A program made the position numbers and the translations under genes. The notes beneath the pieces were generated by a model. The model saw only the letters and a list, made by a program, of their open reading frames with translations, made no database searches and was not told where the DNA came from. Shown here piece by piece: positions 36,626 to 47,374 of a stretch of 64,000 bases of DNA. The stretch comes from Vermamoeba vermiformis (lineage: Eukaryota; Tubulinea; Echinamoebida): positions 62,001 to 126,000 of the forward strand of contig JBEWZL010000043.1 in assembly GCA_045837725.1 (NCBI GenBank). The letters are read 5' to 3'. Numbering within the stretch: the first letter of the stretch is position 1; each line of letters begins with the position of its first letter.

Positions 36626-37444
36626 ATGCTCGCTAAGTCGTGGAGCTTCGTGTTATTAATTTTGATATCTATTTGCTACGCTTAGCGTGTTGAAAAGCTG
36701 ATTTACGCCGATGCAGGATGTAACGGTCAGTTGGTTGCCATCTGGAATTACGAGACACTTGACGGTGTACGATCGCGTAAATATTGCTTAAAAATATTAG
36801 ATATAATTAATAATATTTTTTGCTCGTAGTGCTCTGTTGAACAATGCACGCAAATTGGGCAGACCGGATTCCACTCTAAAATCAATTGCCAAACCAATAA
36901 AACCGTCGCCCCGAATACCATGAACGAATATATCGAATATGATGCAGATTGTATGACACAAACGGCCGACAGAACAGCTGGTATGTCAGCACAAATATTT
37001 TTAACCCGATCTTGCTTATCTTTATTACTTACTGAATTGCCGATATTAATACTCATTATAGCTGTTCCGGATATGTGTATTGCAATAGATGCGACGATAA
37101 GCATTAAGTTTTCAACGTGCGATCTGACGGATTCACAATTTTCCTTTACGTACTGGAGTGACGTCAGTAATTGTTCTGACTCTAGCTTCGATGTATATAT
37201 TGCATTGCCTGTATGCGATTTTCGCAGTGGCAGATATGTTGGCGCGGTCTGTAATGTCTACGAAAGTACTCCATCCACAACCCCGTTCTCAGAACCGACT
37301 GGATCTGCTCCAAACAATTCACCATATCTTGCACCGGTTCATGTTACTCCTATTAAGTCATTGCCTACTCCATCTAAGACCAGCAATGCCATTGTGACCA
37401 TGATTAACTTCATGCTTCTGGGTTGCATCGTTTTCTTTCTGTAA
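36626..37444 (+). CDS. Secreted cysteine-rich protein, probably GPI-anchored
   Basis: Three exons. From ATG 36626 the first residues (MLAKSWSFVLLILISICYA) are a good signal peptide, but the next codon (36683-36685) is TAG, after which the same frame continues RVEKLIYADAGCNGQLVAIW. Exons two and three read CSVEQCTQIGQTGFHSKINC and VPDMCIAIDATISIKFSTC, with many cysteines. A Ser/Thr/Pro-rich stalk ends in the hydrophobic tail IVTMINFMLLGCIVFFL (TAA at 37444), as in GPI-anchored proteins. The TAG may be a base error (CAG would fit), a nonsense change, or may be removed by a 36-bp GT-AG segment that would destroy the signal peptide. Family unknown. Confidence 0.65.
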
Positions 37445-37751
37445 ATAATCGTGAATTTGTACATAAAGTTTCAAATATTGTAATAGTATACTGTATATTG
37501 CAATAGTAGAAGTAGTAATTCGCATTTCATTTGTTTACCACAGGACAACCGGGATTTCAATATTAGTAGAGTGCGTCGTCCTGCCATTGGGAGCCAATAG
37601 ATCCGAAAATGCCGTTAGTACTTGATCAAGGGATTGTATATGCGTAATTACGATGACATTTCACTCGCCAAGTGTTTGTCACACAAAGCAAATTATTGTC
37701 CGGACAATTTATTCTTATTTTTGAAGCAGTTACACTACAACGTCACCTAGT

Positions 37752-39114
37752 ATGTCAGATAAGCCCGCTGAAGATATTAAACTTACGCCACGAAGAGCGC
37801 AGTCCAACTTCGAGCCTGCTCTCAACCGAGCCCCATCTTCGAAGTCGTTGAAGAAGGATGCCGAAGACGCCGATAAAGACACTACGGAAAAGAAAATTAT
37901 GAGCGAGAAGAGGGCTATTAAATATGTACAGTCCAAAGAGAACTTGTTGAAGATCTTTAAACGCGAAGATGAGTTACTCCGAAGCCCAGAAAATCAGGAA
38001 GCATTTACAAATGCTGTAGATACCAACGCACAAGTGAATCTATTGTTGGATATTAAATTGAAGGCTATTAATGAATTTAACGTCGAAAAACCGACCCGAG
38101 TAAGTTTATTAGATCCAATTTTCTACGCCCAACGGGCAAAAAATTAATTAAATTTTATCTCATTTATTACTCGTTATATACGAGGCTTGTAATTATGCCA
38201 ATTTTTTCCAATGCAATTTCTACTAGCCGTTGTGACCTATTTTCGGACCGTATCTTTCGATTAATTAGGATACTATTAAATATTCTTTAAGAAAAGTAGA
38301 ATTTTAGTGTAATAACGATATATTCAAAGGTCGTTGAAGTTATGGTCAACGCTCGCGAAATCTTCAGAAAAGATCCAGATTTCGTTAAGCAGATCAAGGA
38401 CCACTGTATGTATTTGAAGTACGACAAGTTCAACCCCGAGGGCAAAGTGCTTACTGGCGATTTAATTCCTAAATGCACTTTTTACGAACTTGACGGCAGT
38501 TTCTCAACTTTATCGAGCATCGTACATCAAAAGCCACTCGTTTTATTTGCAGGTATGACTCGACCAATATCATTTATATGCGGTAGGCAATACAATAATT
38601 AATAATATTAACTTAGTCGTTCACTTTGAAACTAATTTATTTTTGTGTTACAGGATCGTACTCCTGTGCCACGCTTCGTTCGCACGTTATCGCTCAAAAT
38701 GCACTGTACAAAGACTTCTCTAAATCAGTAGACTTTGCTATGATTTATATTTCCGAAGCACACGCTAAGGATGAGTGGCCTTTGGGAACAAAATTCAGCT
38801 GGGATCAACCGAAAACAATCGAAGAACGCATTGCTGTCGCTAAGAAATTCCAAGAAGAGACTAAATATAAGATCCCTTTATACGTAGATACGATTGAAGG
38901 CAGCTTTGAAAAGTAAGTTCGCGAGCGGATTTGCTTTTCAAAAAGAAATGAATCTTAATACTGTTATTTATTTAGAGCATTTGAATGCTGGCCTGAGCGT
39001 TGGTGGTTAATTTACAAGAATAGAATTGCTATGCAAGGCATTTCTCAAACAGGAGATGCGGCTGATTACGAACAACTTGTTCTTTGGTTGAAAGTGTATA
39101 AAACTACTTTGTAA
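37752..39114 (+). CDS. Iodothyronine deiodinase-like thioredoxin-fold protein
   Basis: Four exons: 37752-38099, 38330-38552, 38654-38912 and 38976-39114 (TAA). The first exon encodes a charged N-terminal region of about 116 residues (MSDKPAEDIKLTPRRAQ). The rest aligns with deiodinases: FAGSYSCATLRSHV, where deiodinases have GSxTUPxF, then VDFAMIYISEAHAKDEWPLG, and IPLYVDTIEGSFEKAFECWPERWWLIYKNR. Cysteine sits where selenocysteine is expected, as in many bacterial and protist homologues. No membrane span or UGA codon is seen. A redox role is likely; thyroid-hormone chemistry is not implied. Confidence 0.8.
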
Positions 39115-39213
39115 TAGTATAAGATATCATTAATATGGTATTAAATTTGTTAAATAAATCCTTTTCGGCATAAAGACATTGACCATTTACTTTTCGAAGC
39201 ACATCTGCTCAGA

Positions 39214-41060
39214 TCACCACAATGCAGCATAGCTACCTTCCAATCCAGTCTGCAAAGCATCATTAGTACATAATACTAGTAAGAATCGTTATTATTACCA
39301 ATAACGGCCCGCCACCAACGAACAAACGAGTGCCACTTGGATCGTAACAAAGGGTCTGCGCTGCGTGCAGTATTGTTGCGCGAGTGAGGCCTGTAGCACT
39401 AAGTACGATAGGATTGATATTATCAGGCTATACAAGTACGCTATTAGTAACGATGTTCCAATTATAACGGTTTAGCGTTACTTACCAGCCAGCCAGATCC
39501 AGTCTGATAATGATAGCACACGCGTCCTGCCTCATCTGTGCCCACTGGCAAAAACTCCATTTTCCGCGTGTCGATGAATGCAATGCGTCCTTTGCCTCCG
39601 CCAATCGCGAGCAAGTTGTTGTTGAAGCACACAGATCTCACTCCCCAGTTGGAGTCTAAGCTCGGCAGCGTTTGAAAATCCCACGGTTGTCGCGGGTCCA
39701 TCAATGACACGTAGTACAATGAGCCTATTGCCAGCAACGACTCGTGATTGTGCATCGCGATGCAGACCGGATCCTCTTTGTCCGGCAGTTCGTAGGTCAA
39801 GTTCACTTCAAATCGCTCCGAGTCCCAGCTCTTCATCATTCCCTCGCCTCCGAGCGTGAAAATTTCCTGTTCATGAAAGAACTAAGATTCACTGAACAAC
39901 GTTTGAATGGAGATCTATGATCCGTATCTGTCCGCACACCATTCACGCGATGTGCAGTCATCAGAGATCAATCTTATAATTAATATGATCTATATATACT
40001 TACGCTGTTATTCTTCGAGTAACATAAGGAACGGATGCGCAAAGCGTGTTCTTTCTTCCTAACCAACGGATCCTTCACTTGTATGGGAGCCATTAAATCT
40101 ATATTACTGACGTCCCATACGCCTAATCCTCCATCGCGAGATCCTACGTAAATAAAATATTAGGCATTGAATTTGAACCGTTCAAAAGTACGCACCAGAA
40201 ATGACTCGATCTTCAGGAGTGAAAGAAAGCGAAAAAGTCCAGTCTGAATGGCCCTATAATACCGAAATTATTATTATTGCAAATTATAATTAAGTACATG
40301 TACTTAATATTACCCTTAAAATCGTTACAGGTTTGAAGTCTGGTTCGGATGTGACCTTTGGCGAGAAAGTATTTACACTGTAGATTGCTATCTCGTTAGG
40401 ATTATCCGATCCCGTGGCTATATAATTACTTTAGTCATCTATAATGGTGTTTTAACAATATTTTCGCTTACCTAACAAAGATCTAGGTCCGTTAGTGCAA
40501 ACGGCGTGGATGCCGCGGTTTTCCATTGGATACGGCGATCCCGTTACTTTAGGAAGTTGTATTTCTTTATGGTAGATGTATTTATGCTCGATACTCCATA
40601 GACAAAGCTATATTATGAGAAATGTGAATTAGTAAATACCGTAAAAGAAATAAATAATTTACCTTATTATCTTTAGACCCAGTTATGATGTGATTGTTAT
40701 CAACCCATGTGCTTGTAAAAATTTTTGCTATTTGCTTGGTATTAAATTGACACTCCTTGAATGTCTGCGGGATACGATTGAAGATCTCATCCGGAATTTG
40801 TTTAGATGGTCTTGAAATATGAGCGCAAATGTAAATACATGATACAGTAATATTATGGTAATATTTGCGACGATTGATTTCGATAAAATAAGTCTGCTAA
40901 TTAAAACTCAATTTTTTTCACAGATTTACCTTTCACATCCTGTGATTTCTCGACTTGTAAGTGAAAATGAGATAGAATCATTGCGTAGCATACAAAGGTC
41001 GATTTAATTTCAATGAGCTGATGCCACTTGTTTGCCGCAAATAGAAGATTGCCCGAAAAA
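39214..41060 (-). CDS. DCAF12: DCAF12-like WD40 protein
   Basis: A multi-exon minus-strand gene ending in TGA at 39214. The 5' end is unresolved: a plausible first exon near 40920-41060 (MILSHFHLQVEKSQDVKG) cannot be joined in phase. Sure exons read IPQTFKECQFN then IAKIFTSTWVDNNHIITGSKDNK, then ENRGIHAVCTNGPRSLLATGSDNPNEIAIYSV (split), GHSDWTFSLSFTPEDRVISG, SRDGGLGVWDV, LDSNWGVRSVCFNNNLLAIG, YDPSGTRLFVGGGPLL and the terminal GLEGSYAALW. The block order and the GSDNPNEIAIY and YDPSGTRLF motifs are those of DCAF12, a substrate receptor of CUL4-DDB1 ligases that reads C-terminal degrons in animals. The same role is inferred here. Confidence 0.85.
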
Positions 41061-41187
41061 CCGTAAAAGCGAATTTTAGCGATGATCACGTGACAATTTT
41101 GCCAGCCAATCATATACAGCGGTAAGATATAAGTGATATTTATTTCATAAAATATAAATTTACACGATCTTGTTCGTTAAGACATCA

Positions 41188-42419
41188 TTACTTTTGTTTG
41201 TTCAAACATTTGACCTCGCCCGCATCCACCATCATAGCAGCAACATTATCAATATCTTGCCATACATCGCGATACTTCATATTAAGCTCATTTTCCGACT
41301 TGCTGGTGTCAAAGTCGTACGCCTTGCCGATCTGATAATGGATCATTTGGTAAGTCGGGTCTTTCATAAAGCCAGTGAAGAACTTCATGAGGCGCGTCCA
41401 ATTTTTACCGGTCATATCGGAGCCAGGAATTTTTGCCTAATTAGGACTTGATTAATCCTTGCAAATTTCGGATCACCAAAAACTTACTTTAGGATACTTC
41501 GGCTTGAAGTACTCAGCCATTTGCTTCATTGTGATGTACCGATTGCTTATTAAGTATCGCTCTCCTTTTGCGTCAGGCTTCTCCATGGCGTTCACGTGCG
41601 CTGTCGCCACATCCGTGACAGACACAAAGTGCAGACCGAAATCTAACAAAGACGGCATCTTTCAGTCAAGTAGTTGATAGACAATGTTGTTAGGTGGGTT
41701 GTCGAATCCAGCTTTGGTCATAGGAGCACCAACGATTGCTCCAGGCTAGTTCAATTCGGTCAGCAAAAGCACGTGTCACTTGATCAAGAAAAGAGACTTA
41801 CCAGAATAACTACGAGCTCAGGGCAATTCTCTTCGTCCTTATGTCGATCTATGAAGTCCCAGGCGGCACGTTCTGCCATAGTTTTAGAATAATAATAAGC
41901 GTTTCGTTTGAGCGATGACGTCGTGTTCCAGTCGGCCTCGGTGTATCTCTTGACAGGTTCGTCAGTGACTGCACCAACGCTCGATGTGAGAACGACACGT
42001 TCGACTTTGTTTCGCACTGCTGCCTCCAAAGCACTTAATGTGCCCTTCACGGCAGGGTCGACTAGATCGCGCTACACAACAATTGTTAGACGACAGTGCT
42101 ACGTTTGTTAGTATCTACTTACTTGAGGATTCTTGTACTTGAAAGTGAACGGCGAGGCACTATGAATGACCCACTTGCAGCCTTTGAAGGCTTCGTCGAA
42201 GCAATGTTCTTCGTTCAAATCTGCTTCTACCAGCTCGAGTAGTTTTTCAGCATTGGGCAATGAGTGTAGATGTGCAGTCTTTGTCTCGTCTTTAGTTGAA
42301 CGCACGGTGCCTCGTACATGGTAGTTTCGTTGTAACAGCTCCTTGACAATGAAAGAACCTAAGAATCCATTCGCGCCTGTGACGCAAACTTTCTCGGACG
42401 ATATTTTTTCTTTGCTCAT
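41188..42419 (-). CDS. Dihydroflavonol/cinnamoyl-CoA reductase-like extended SDR
   Basis: Four or more exons on the minus strand, ATG 42419 (MSKEKISSEK) to TAA 41188. VCVTGANGFLGSFIVKELL is the NADPH-binding turn, GTVRS follows strand 2, VVLTSSVGAVTDE contains the catalytic Ser, and YYYSKTMAE is the YxxxK site. Then PGAIVGAPMTKAG and FVSVTDVATAHVNAMEKPDA(K)GERYLIS, as in DFR/CCR-type reductases. At 41662-41664 the frame has TGA in ...YQLLD*KMPSLL..., where relatives have Gly (LLNGKMP-like). A single G-to-T change of GGA explains it, as mutation or base error. Probably a cytosolic carbonyl reductase; substrate unknown. Confidence 0.85.
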
Positions 42420-42922
42420 TTTGTTTGATGTTGCTTAATTATTTGCTATTAATATTGCTCAAGCATGCGTTATTTATAAGGCTTTGTATTGCCTCCCTCC
42501 GAATACATCCGCGGAAGGTTGTCTCCGAACGCCGAATGAACGCCGAATGCCGACGGAATTACCAAATAAAGCATCTAATTAAATTAACAATATTCTTAAG
42601 GCGCGAGACACCATCAATTGCTTGGTTTCTAACGTATCTTTATCTTCCGATCGGGCTTACGGATGTGGCCTTCACGACGAATGTCCTTATCCTCTAATTG
42701 GCAATAAATTAAATTGGAAATTGTTATTTAACTGCGTTGTCTGTTATCTAATGATTTGTGGTCGTTGATTGTGACAAACTGAATCAAAATACAACGGCCA
42801 GCGAATAAACAATTATTTATTTTACAAATTGGCGAATAATTAATTACCAAATATTAACGAATCACGCATTGGCAAGGGCTTTGAAGCTCGTCAATAACGC
42901 AGATTCGCTGCTCGTTCAAGTT
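42420..42922. other. Spacer
   Basis: It holds the upstream side of the reductase and the 3' side of the Rho GTPase. A 90-codon plus-strand frame (42425-42697) has no domain and no ATG context and is not called. Confidence 0.5.
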
Positions 42923-43740
42923 TTACATAATACTGCAATCCTTCTTCTTATTGCTCTTAATATTACCTGTCTTCTTATCTATTACTATATCTACATTAAT
43001 AATTTTCTTCTTTTTGTTCTTTTTCTTGCCAGGTAATAGCACATCAAGTATGTTTTCGATCAACTGATGAATTTTAACGGGATCAAACGAGCTCGTCTCG
43101 ACGTAACATCGTGCATTGATTTCTCCTTTCATTTTGAAACCCTGATCATATGAAACGGGTGCTAATTGCCTCTCTGAAAGCCTTTCTAGCGCATCAGGAT
43201 CGGTTCGTAAATCTTGTTTGCAGCCAACCAAGATAATCGGCTTTCCGGCGGCATATCGGGTAATTTCTGGTATCCACTATATATATAGAAAGAGTTAATT
43301 ATAGTCTCCCAATAAACGGAATTTTAATTCAAAACTAAATAAATTTTAATAATTTGAGTTTTAATAAAGCTTCCTGCGTACCTTCGTCCTAATATTCTCG
43401 AATGAATATGGCGATATTATTGAGAAGCATAATAAAAATATGTCTGTGCCATTATAGACGTTCATTCGAGATCTGTCGCTTTCATCTTGCCCCGAAGTGT
43501 CGTACAAATTAAACGTAATATCCTTGCCATCTGTCCTCATAGTAGTTGTATAATGAGTTTGATTAGCATTATTATTGTTAATTTGATTTGCTTCTAGCTG
43601 CAGAACCGCTTGTAGGAGACAAGTCTTGCCGACCGCCGCATCTCCTACAAGTACGGCTTTAACGGAGACTTGATTTCCGTTAGTATTAACAGGTGTGCTT
43701 GGCTCCAGTTTGGGCAATTTTAGAAATGAATCAACAATTC
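42923..43740 (-). CDS. Divergent Rho/Rac-family small GTPase
   Basis: Two sure exons on the minus strand, 43382 to about 43740 and 42923-43276 (TAA). They show G1 LVGDAAVGKTCLLQ, G3 NLYDTSGQDESD, G4 LVGCKQDLRTDPD and G5 CYVETSS, with the Rho-typical sequence between G4 and G5, a polybasic stretch and a C-terminal CSIM CAAX box for prenylation. Membrane-anchored cytoskeletal signalling is expected. The switch I region (HYTTTMRTDGKD) is unlike YVPTVFENY of Rac, so effectors may differ. No ATG precedes the domain in frame. The frame is open upstream to an acceptor-like CAG near 43746, so a first exon is missing or initiation is unusual. Confidence 0.85.
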
Positions 43741-44012
43741 CAGCTGAGCGAATTTCACGTTGGTTTCGATCAAACAGAAAAATCAGTATTTTTGCGCTTA
43801 TGGTCTTTAAATAACCACAAGTTAGATATTGACTTAATTAATTATTGTCTGTTCATCTGCACGTTGTAAGTAGGTCGTTGCTTGCCTTGCAGTAGAGCTG
43901 ACGTTCATTTGAAGACAGATCTTACAAAGAAAGAGGCAACAGGCAGAAGTCAACAATAATTTAGCATCCAATGCGTGCTCAATAATTTTTGATAATTATT
44001 ACGAATTTTTCT
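43741..44012. other. Divergent promoter region / possible first Rho exon
   Basis: It lies between the Rho GTPase domain (minus) and the next gene (plus). A small missing first exon of the Rho gene may be here; I could not place an ATG for it. Confidence 0.35.
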
Positions 44013-45072
44013 ATGGCAAACCAGGCCAATCCACCACATCAAGTTCAAGAAAATGAGCGGCATTTGGCTTTAGCGCACGTAGCAGTTAATCCAAGCACGG
44101 GAGCCGTTACTGTAATTAGCTCAGTTGATGAAAATGGCGAAGCCCACGATCTTGGCGCAGCTGAACAGATACATCTACAAAACGCAATGGCCAACCAACA
44201 AGCAATGTTTACTAATCAAATGGACGCAGCACAATTTCAATTATTATTGACGCAGCCCCATTTCACACCATTGCCCGTCACATCTCTCGACTCGATCACG
44301 GGCGTCAAACGAACACTCGAACAAGCCTATGGCTCCGAATACACGCAACTAGCAGTCGATGCCTTGTTAAGTCAAGGACCAAGCAAACGAGCGCGTCGCA
44401 TAACAAACGATCAAGATCTCAAACGTTACAAGTACGATGTGTTACGCGCATTTTTCAGGCTGTACTTTCCGGTCAGAGCCAGGCACGGAGGCCATGGTCT
44501 TGAAGGAGTCGATCAACACGCTCTACGAGAAGAAAATTCCGCAAGATTTGCGCCTAGCACGCAACGCCATGTATCGACACATGTGGTCGTGGTATAACAA
44601 GAATCAGATCTCGGTCTTTCAAAGCAATTATCGCGAGTACATCAAAGGCCTTAAGCTCGTCAAGGCACCAACACCGTATCCGGAGCTAGAAGCTGACGAG
44701 CAGTTACTCAGATCCGCTGGTGTCGAAGATTTGTTTGACTGGACCGAAGAGGATCTGGGTCCTAAAACTGATAATCCAATTAACTCCGAGGACTCGCACC
44801 AAACTCTTCAATCAAACCACAACGGGGCCGTGGTGCCAGCTGAAGAACAGTTAGGACACGTGCCTACATCCAACAACAACACTGCCACATCCACTCGCGC
44901 TAGTTCGCCGCAACATAAACCGTTCAGCTTGAACACGGAAGAATTAGGCGAGGGTGCTATATTGCAGTATTTGGATCAACTGGAAGCGCAAGCGAAGAAC
45001 GTGTTGATCGTCATTGGTGAAATCCGTACGAAAGTTGCACGAGCATTACAACAAGCACCGCACGATCAATGA
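44013..45072 (+). CDS. Unrecognised protein, Gln/Asn-rich N-terminus and helical C-terminus
   Basis: No introns are evident. It starts at ATG 44013 (MANQANPPHQVQENERH) and ends at TAA 45072. Residues 1-90 are low complexity; then VKRTLEQAYGSEYTQLAVDALL, a basic GPSKRARRI (possible nuclear signal) and a helical core. At GG 44471-44472 the frame moves +1, from RAFFRLYFP to SEPGTEAMVLKESINTLYEKK; both sides read as good coding sequence. The core has YRHMWSWYNKNQISVFQSNY. The C-terminus is ...QYLDQLEAQAKNVLIVIGEIR, probably a coiled coil. It might be a nuclear protein; I know no family with this plan. Confidence 0.65.
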
Positions 45073-45121
45073 AGAATACGCACGTGGTTTGAGCGATGAA
45101 AAACTGATATAACGAATCGCT

Positions 45122-45814
45122 AACAGATATCTTGCCTCTGAATGGATCAAATGCAACTTCCTCATTATTATTCCTTCTAGAAGACCGAACCTACTGTTAT
45201 AGAACTTTTGATACCGTTGGCGCCTTGGACCAGCGCAAATCAAGCATATATCTCAATTGTCAAATTGAATGCAGTCGAAGTATGCTCTCTTTAATACCAC
45301 TACGGATTTTAATGACTTCACTGCTGTGTTGAACTTGACGAGCAAAGTTTCGGCGCTGTTGACTTACTCTTACGGCTATAGCCCGGCTAACTGTCCTTCA
45401 AATTCGATTACTAGGCCAAACAATATTAAAAGAGTGCGTCTTTATCCAAGTAAGACACAGTTCTATTAACAAGCAATCAGCTTAATTATTTGATCCAGAT
45501 AGAACCACCGTCATCGAGGTTGATAACCAAACGCAGTTTGTTTATTTTTTTGGGTTATACAGACGAATTTTTTTTTTTTTTTTTATGGATTGTTAAAATA
45601 TAAAATTTTTTTTTTTGGGGGGGGAGAAAAACTTCCTTTCCTAGTTGTTCGCAATTTTGCTATGCCTCCTACGAATGACAATATTCCAACTGATGACAGC
45701 CATATGTGGGCATTCATTGGTGGCGGAATTGGTTTCGCTGTGCTAGTGACTATTATTATCGGTGTTGTAGTCGTCGTTCGTAAGAGACGTGCACGCTACA
45801 CTCAGATCCAATAA
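45122..45814 (+). pseudogene. 5'-truncated copy of the downstream type I membrane protein
   Basis: It begins about 50 bp after the stop of the previous gene and matches only the second half of the gene at 46008-47184: IYLNCQIEC against VSLNCNVEC, KYALFNTTTDFNDFT against KFVLFNTTTDLKNFT, LLTYSYGYS against FMTYSYGLF, and the C-terminal span plus KRRARYTQIQ against KKRSDSYTQIQ. No signal peptide or first half is present, and the frame changes by -1 near 45268. The segment between the halves (45569-45627) is homopolymeric. Most likely a partial tandem duplication no longer making a full protein, though the span and tail are well preserved. Confidence 0.65.
45569..45627. repeat. Homopolymer-rich tract
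   Basis: Two long T runs (about 18 and 14 bases) are separated by about 25 bases, followed by a run of eight G, inside the intron-like part of the truncated gene. The run lengths are unreliable in most sequencing. Confidence 0.7.
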
Positions 45815-46007
45815 ATAAAGGGTACGTCTTTCACATGTATCAGCACAAATAACGTATCGTAATGAATGATGGAAAGAATAGTTTCAAGAATTTTCAAAGC
45901 ACTTTTTTACGCAAAACAAAAAAAAAAACGTACCGGCAGATAATTGTGTTTAGATCATATTCTTTTTATCTGCAATATAGCGCATTAAATCAACAGTCAA
46001 TTCGATC

Positions 46008-47184
46008 ATGCGACTGCTTGCAGTAATTAGTCTTGTCTGCTTAGTATTTTTGGTCAGAAATTCCACCGCAGATTCGCCAGTTCAAAATTGGTCCTTCGAC
46101 CTCGGCGGAAAATTAGATTTGAAAATAAATTCAACTGGATACTTTGATAGCTTCGGAGGGTCCGTTGGATGGAAGATCTCTTGGAACCTGAATATTACTG
46201 ACTTCGTTCAAATCGGCCCCTTTACCCTCTCCTACAATGATGGCACACCAATTAATGCAAGCCGAATTTTATTTAAAATATTGAAATTTAAAATAACAAA
46301 TTTGGGTTTAGGATCTCGAACCGATCTACATCGGCGGTAATGGAAACTGGACCGAGAGCATTGCTATGGAGTATAAGGTTACAGGTAAATTAAATAATGT
46401 TAATTATATGATTTTCTAAGCTGGTTCGGCAGATCCTTGTGTCCACCGCATGCCGCGAGACACGAAGCTGCTCACCAATCTCCAATTGAGAAGCAATAGG
46501 ACTTACGGAATGGTTAACGTCACTGAATACAGGGAGTAAGTGACAACTGCAATCGTTTTCGCAGGTTGACGTATTTTTTTTTGGATCAGGCCATTGACTG
46601 TAGTTGGTCAAGGACCAAACAGTACTAATGTTTCCCTTAATTGTAACGTTGAATGTCGAAAATTTGTTCTCTTTAATACTACCACTGACCTAAAGAACTT
46701 CACCATGGAGCTGACGATCAAGAGCGGAATCAAAGTGTTCATGACTTATTCTTACGGGCTGTTCAATTGTCCGTCCATTTGGGGATATAATAATACTTTT
46801 ATTTACCCGGGTAAGTATTAATACGACGTCTTTGTTTTACTTTAAGGAACATTCGAATTAATGCTTTGTCAGATACGCCCACCGTAATTCAAATCTATAA
46901 TCAAACGCAGATATGGATAATGTTCTCTGTGTATCAATTGACCGACTCCGAAAAGGACAACATTGTTTTTGAATGGAAAGGTACGGCGATAATCTTAAAT
47001 TATGTTGTTCATTTTTAACTCCTCTGCAGCTGTTCCTGGCGAAGTCGCACCTGACAACAACGACGACACCGTTAAAATGATTTTGATAGGTGGTGCTATT
47101 GCAATTGTCGTAGCCTTGGCGATTGCTGTGGTCGTAACCGTTATTCGCAAGAAGCGCTCAGATAGTTACACTCAGATCCAGTAA
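46008..47184 (+). CDS. Type I membrane glycoprotein of unknown function, YTQIQ tail
   Basis: Six or so exons from ATG 46008 to TAA 47184. A signal peptide (MRLLAVISLVCLVFLV) is followed by an extracellular beta-rich region with many N-glycosylation sites (NWS, NST, NIT, NVS, NTT), four conserved cysteines, a linker AVPGEVAPDNNDD and one span (ILIGGAIAIVVALAIAVVVTVI), then the short tail RKKRSDSYTQIQ. The frame moves +1 at GG 46311-46312, from ITNLGL to DLEPIYIGGNGNW. The upstream fragment shares the tail RYTQIQ, so this cytosolic end is under constraint. Family unknown; a cell-surface receptor or adhesion role is only a guess. Confidence 0.75.
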
Positions 47185-47374
47185 ACGTGGGTCGAATACC
47201 TTGCTATTATATGCATACCATAGATTATGGGTACGCATTTAAATGATAGCTCCGTTAGATTGGTAGAAATAAATTCCAAAAGATCAAAATTCGTTCATTT
47301 CCTTGGACAAATTGATGTCACCAACACAGCTTAGTTTATTTATTTTTGTATATTAGTAGAATATTAGATATATT

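Noticed and set aside
36748-37104. 118-codon hydrophobic minus-strand frame
   Set aside because: Antisense shadow of the cysteine-rich GPI-like gene, whose splice sites and cysteine pattern are coherent on the plus strand.
38641-39200. Selenocysteine codon or SECIS in the deiodinase-like gene
   Set aside because: The active-site position is a cysteine codon and no in-frame TGA occurs.
20694-42419. Genome-wide reassignment of TGA or TAG
   Set aside because: In-frame TAG (36683) and TGA (41662) were considered, but other genes end plausibly at TAG (21872, 54210) and TGA (39214, 58717), and the two internal cases are single-base changes.
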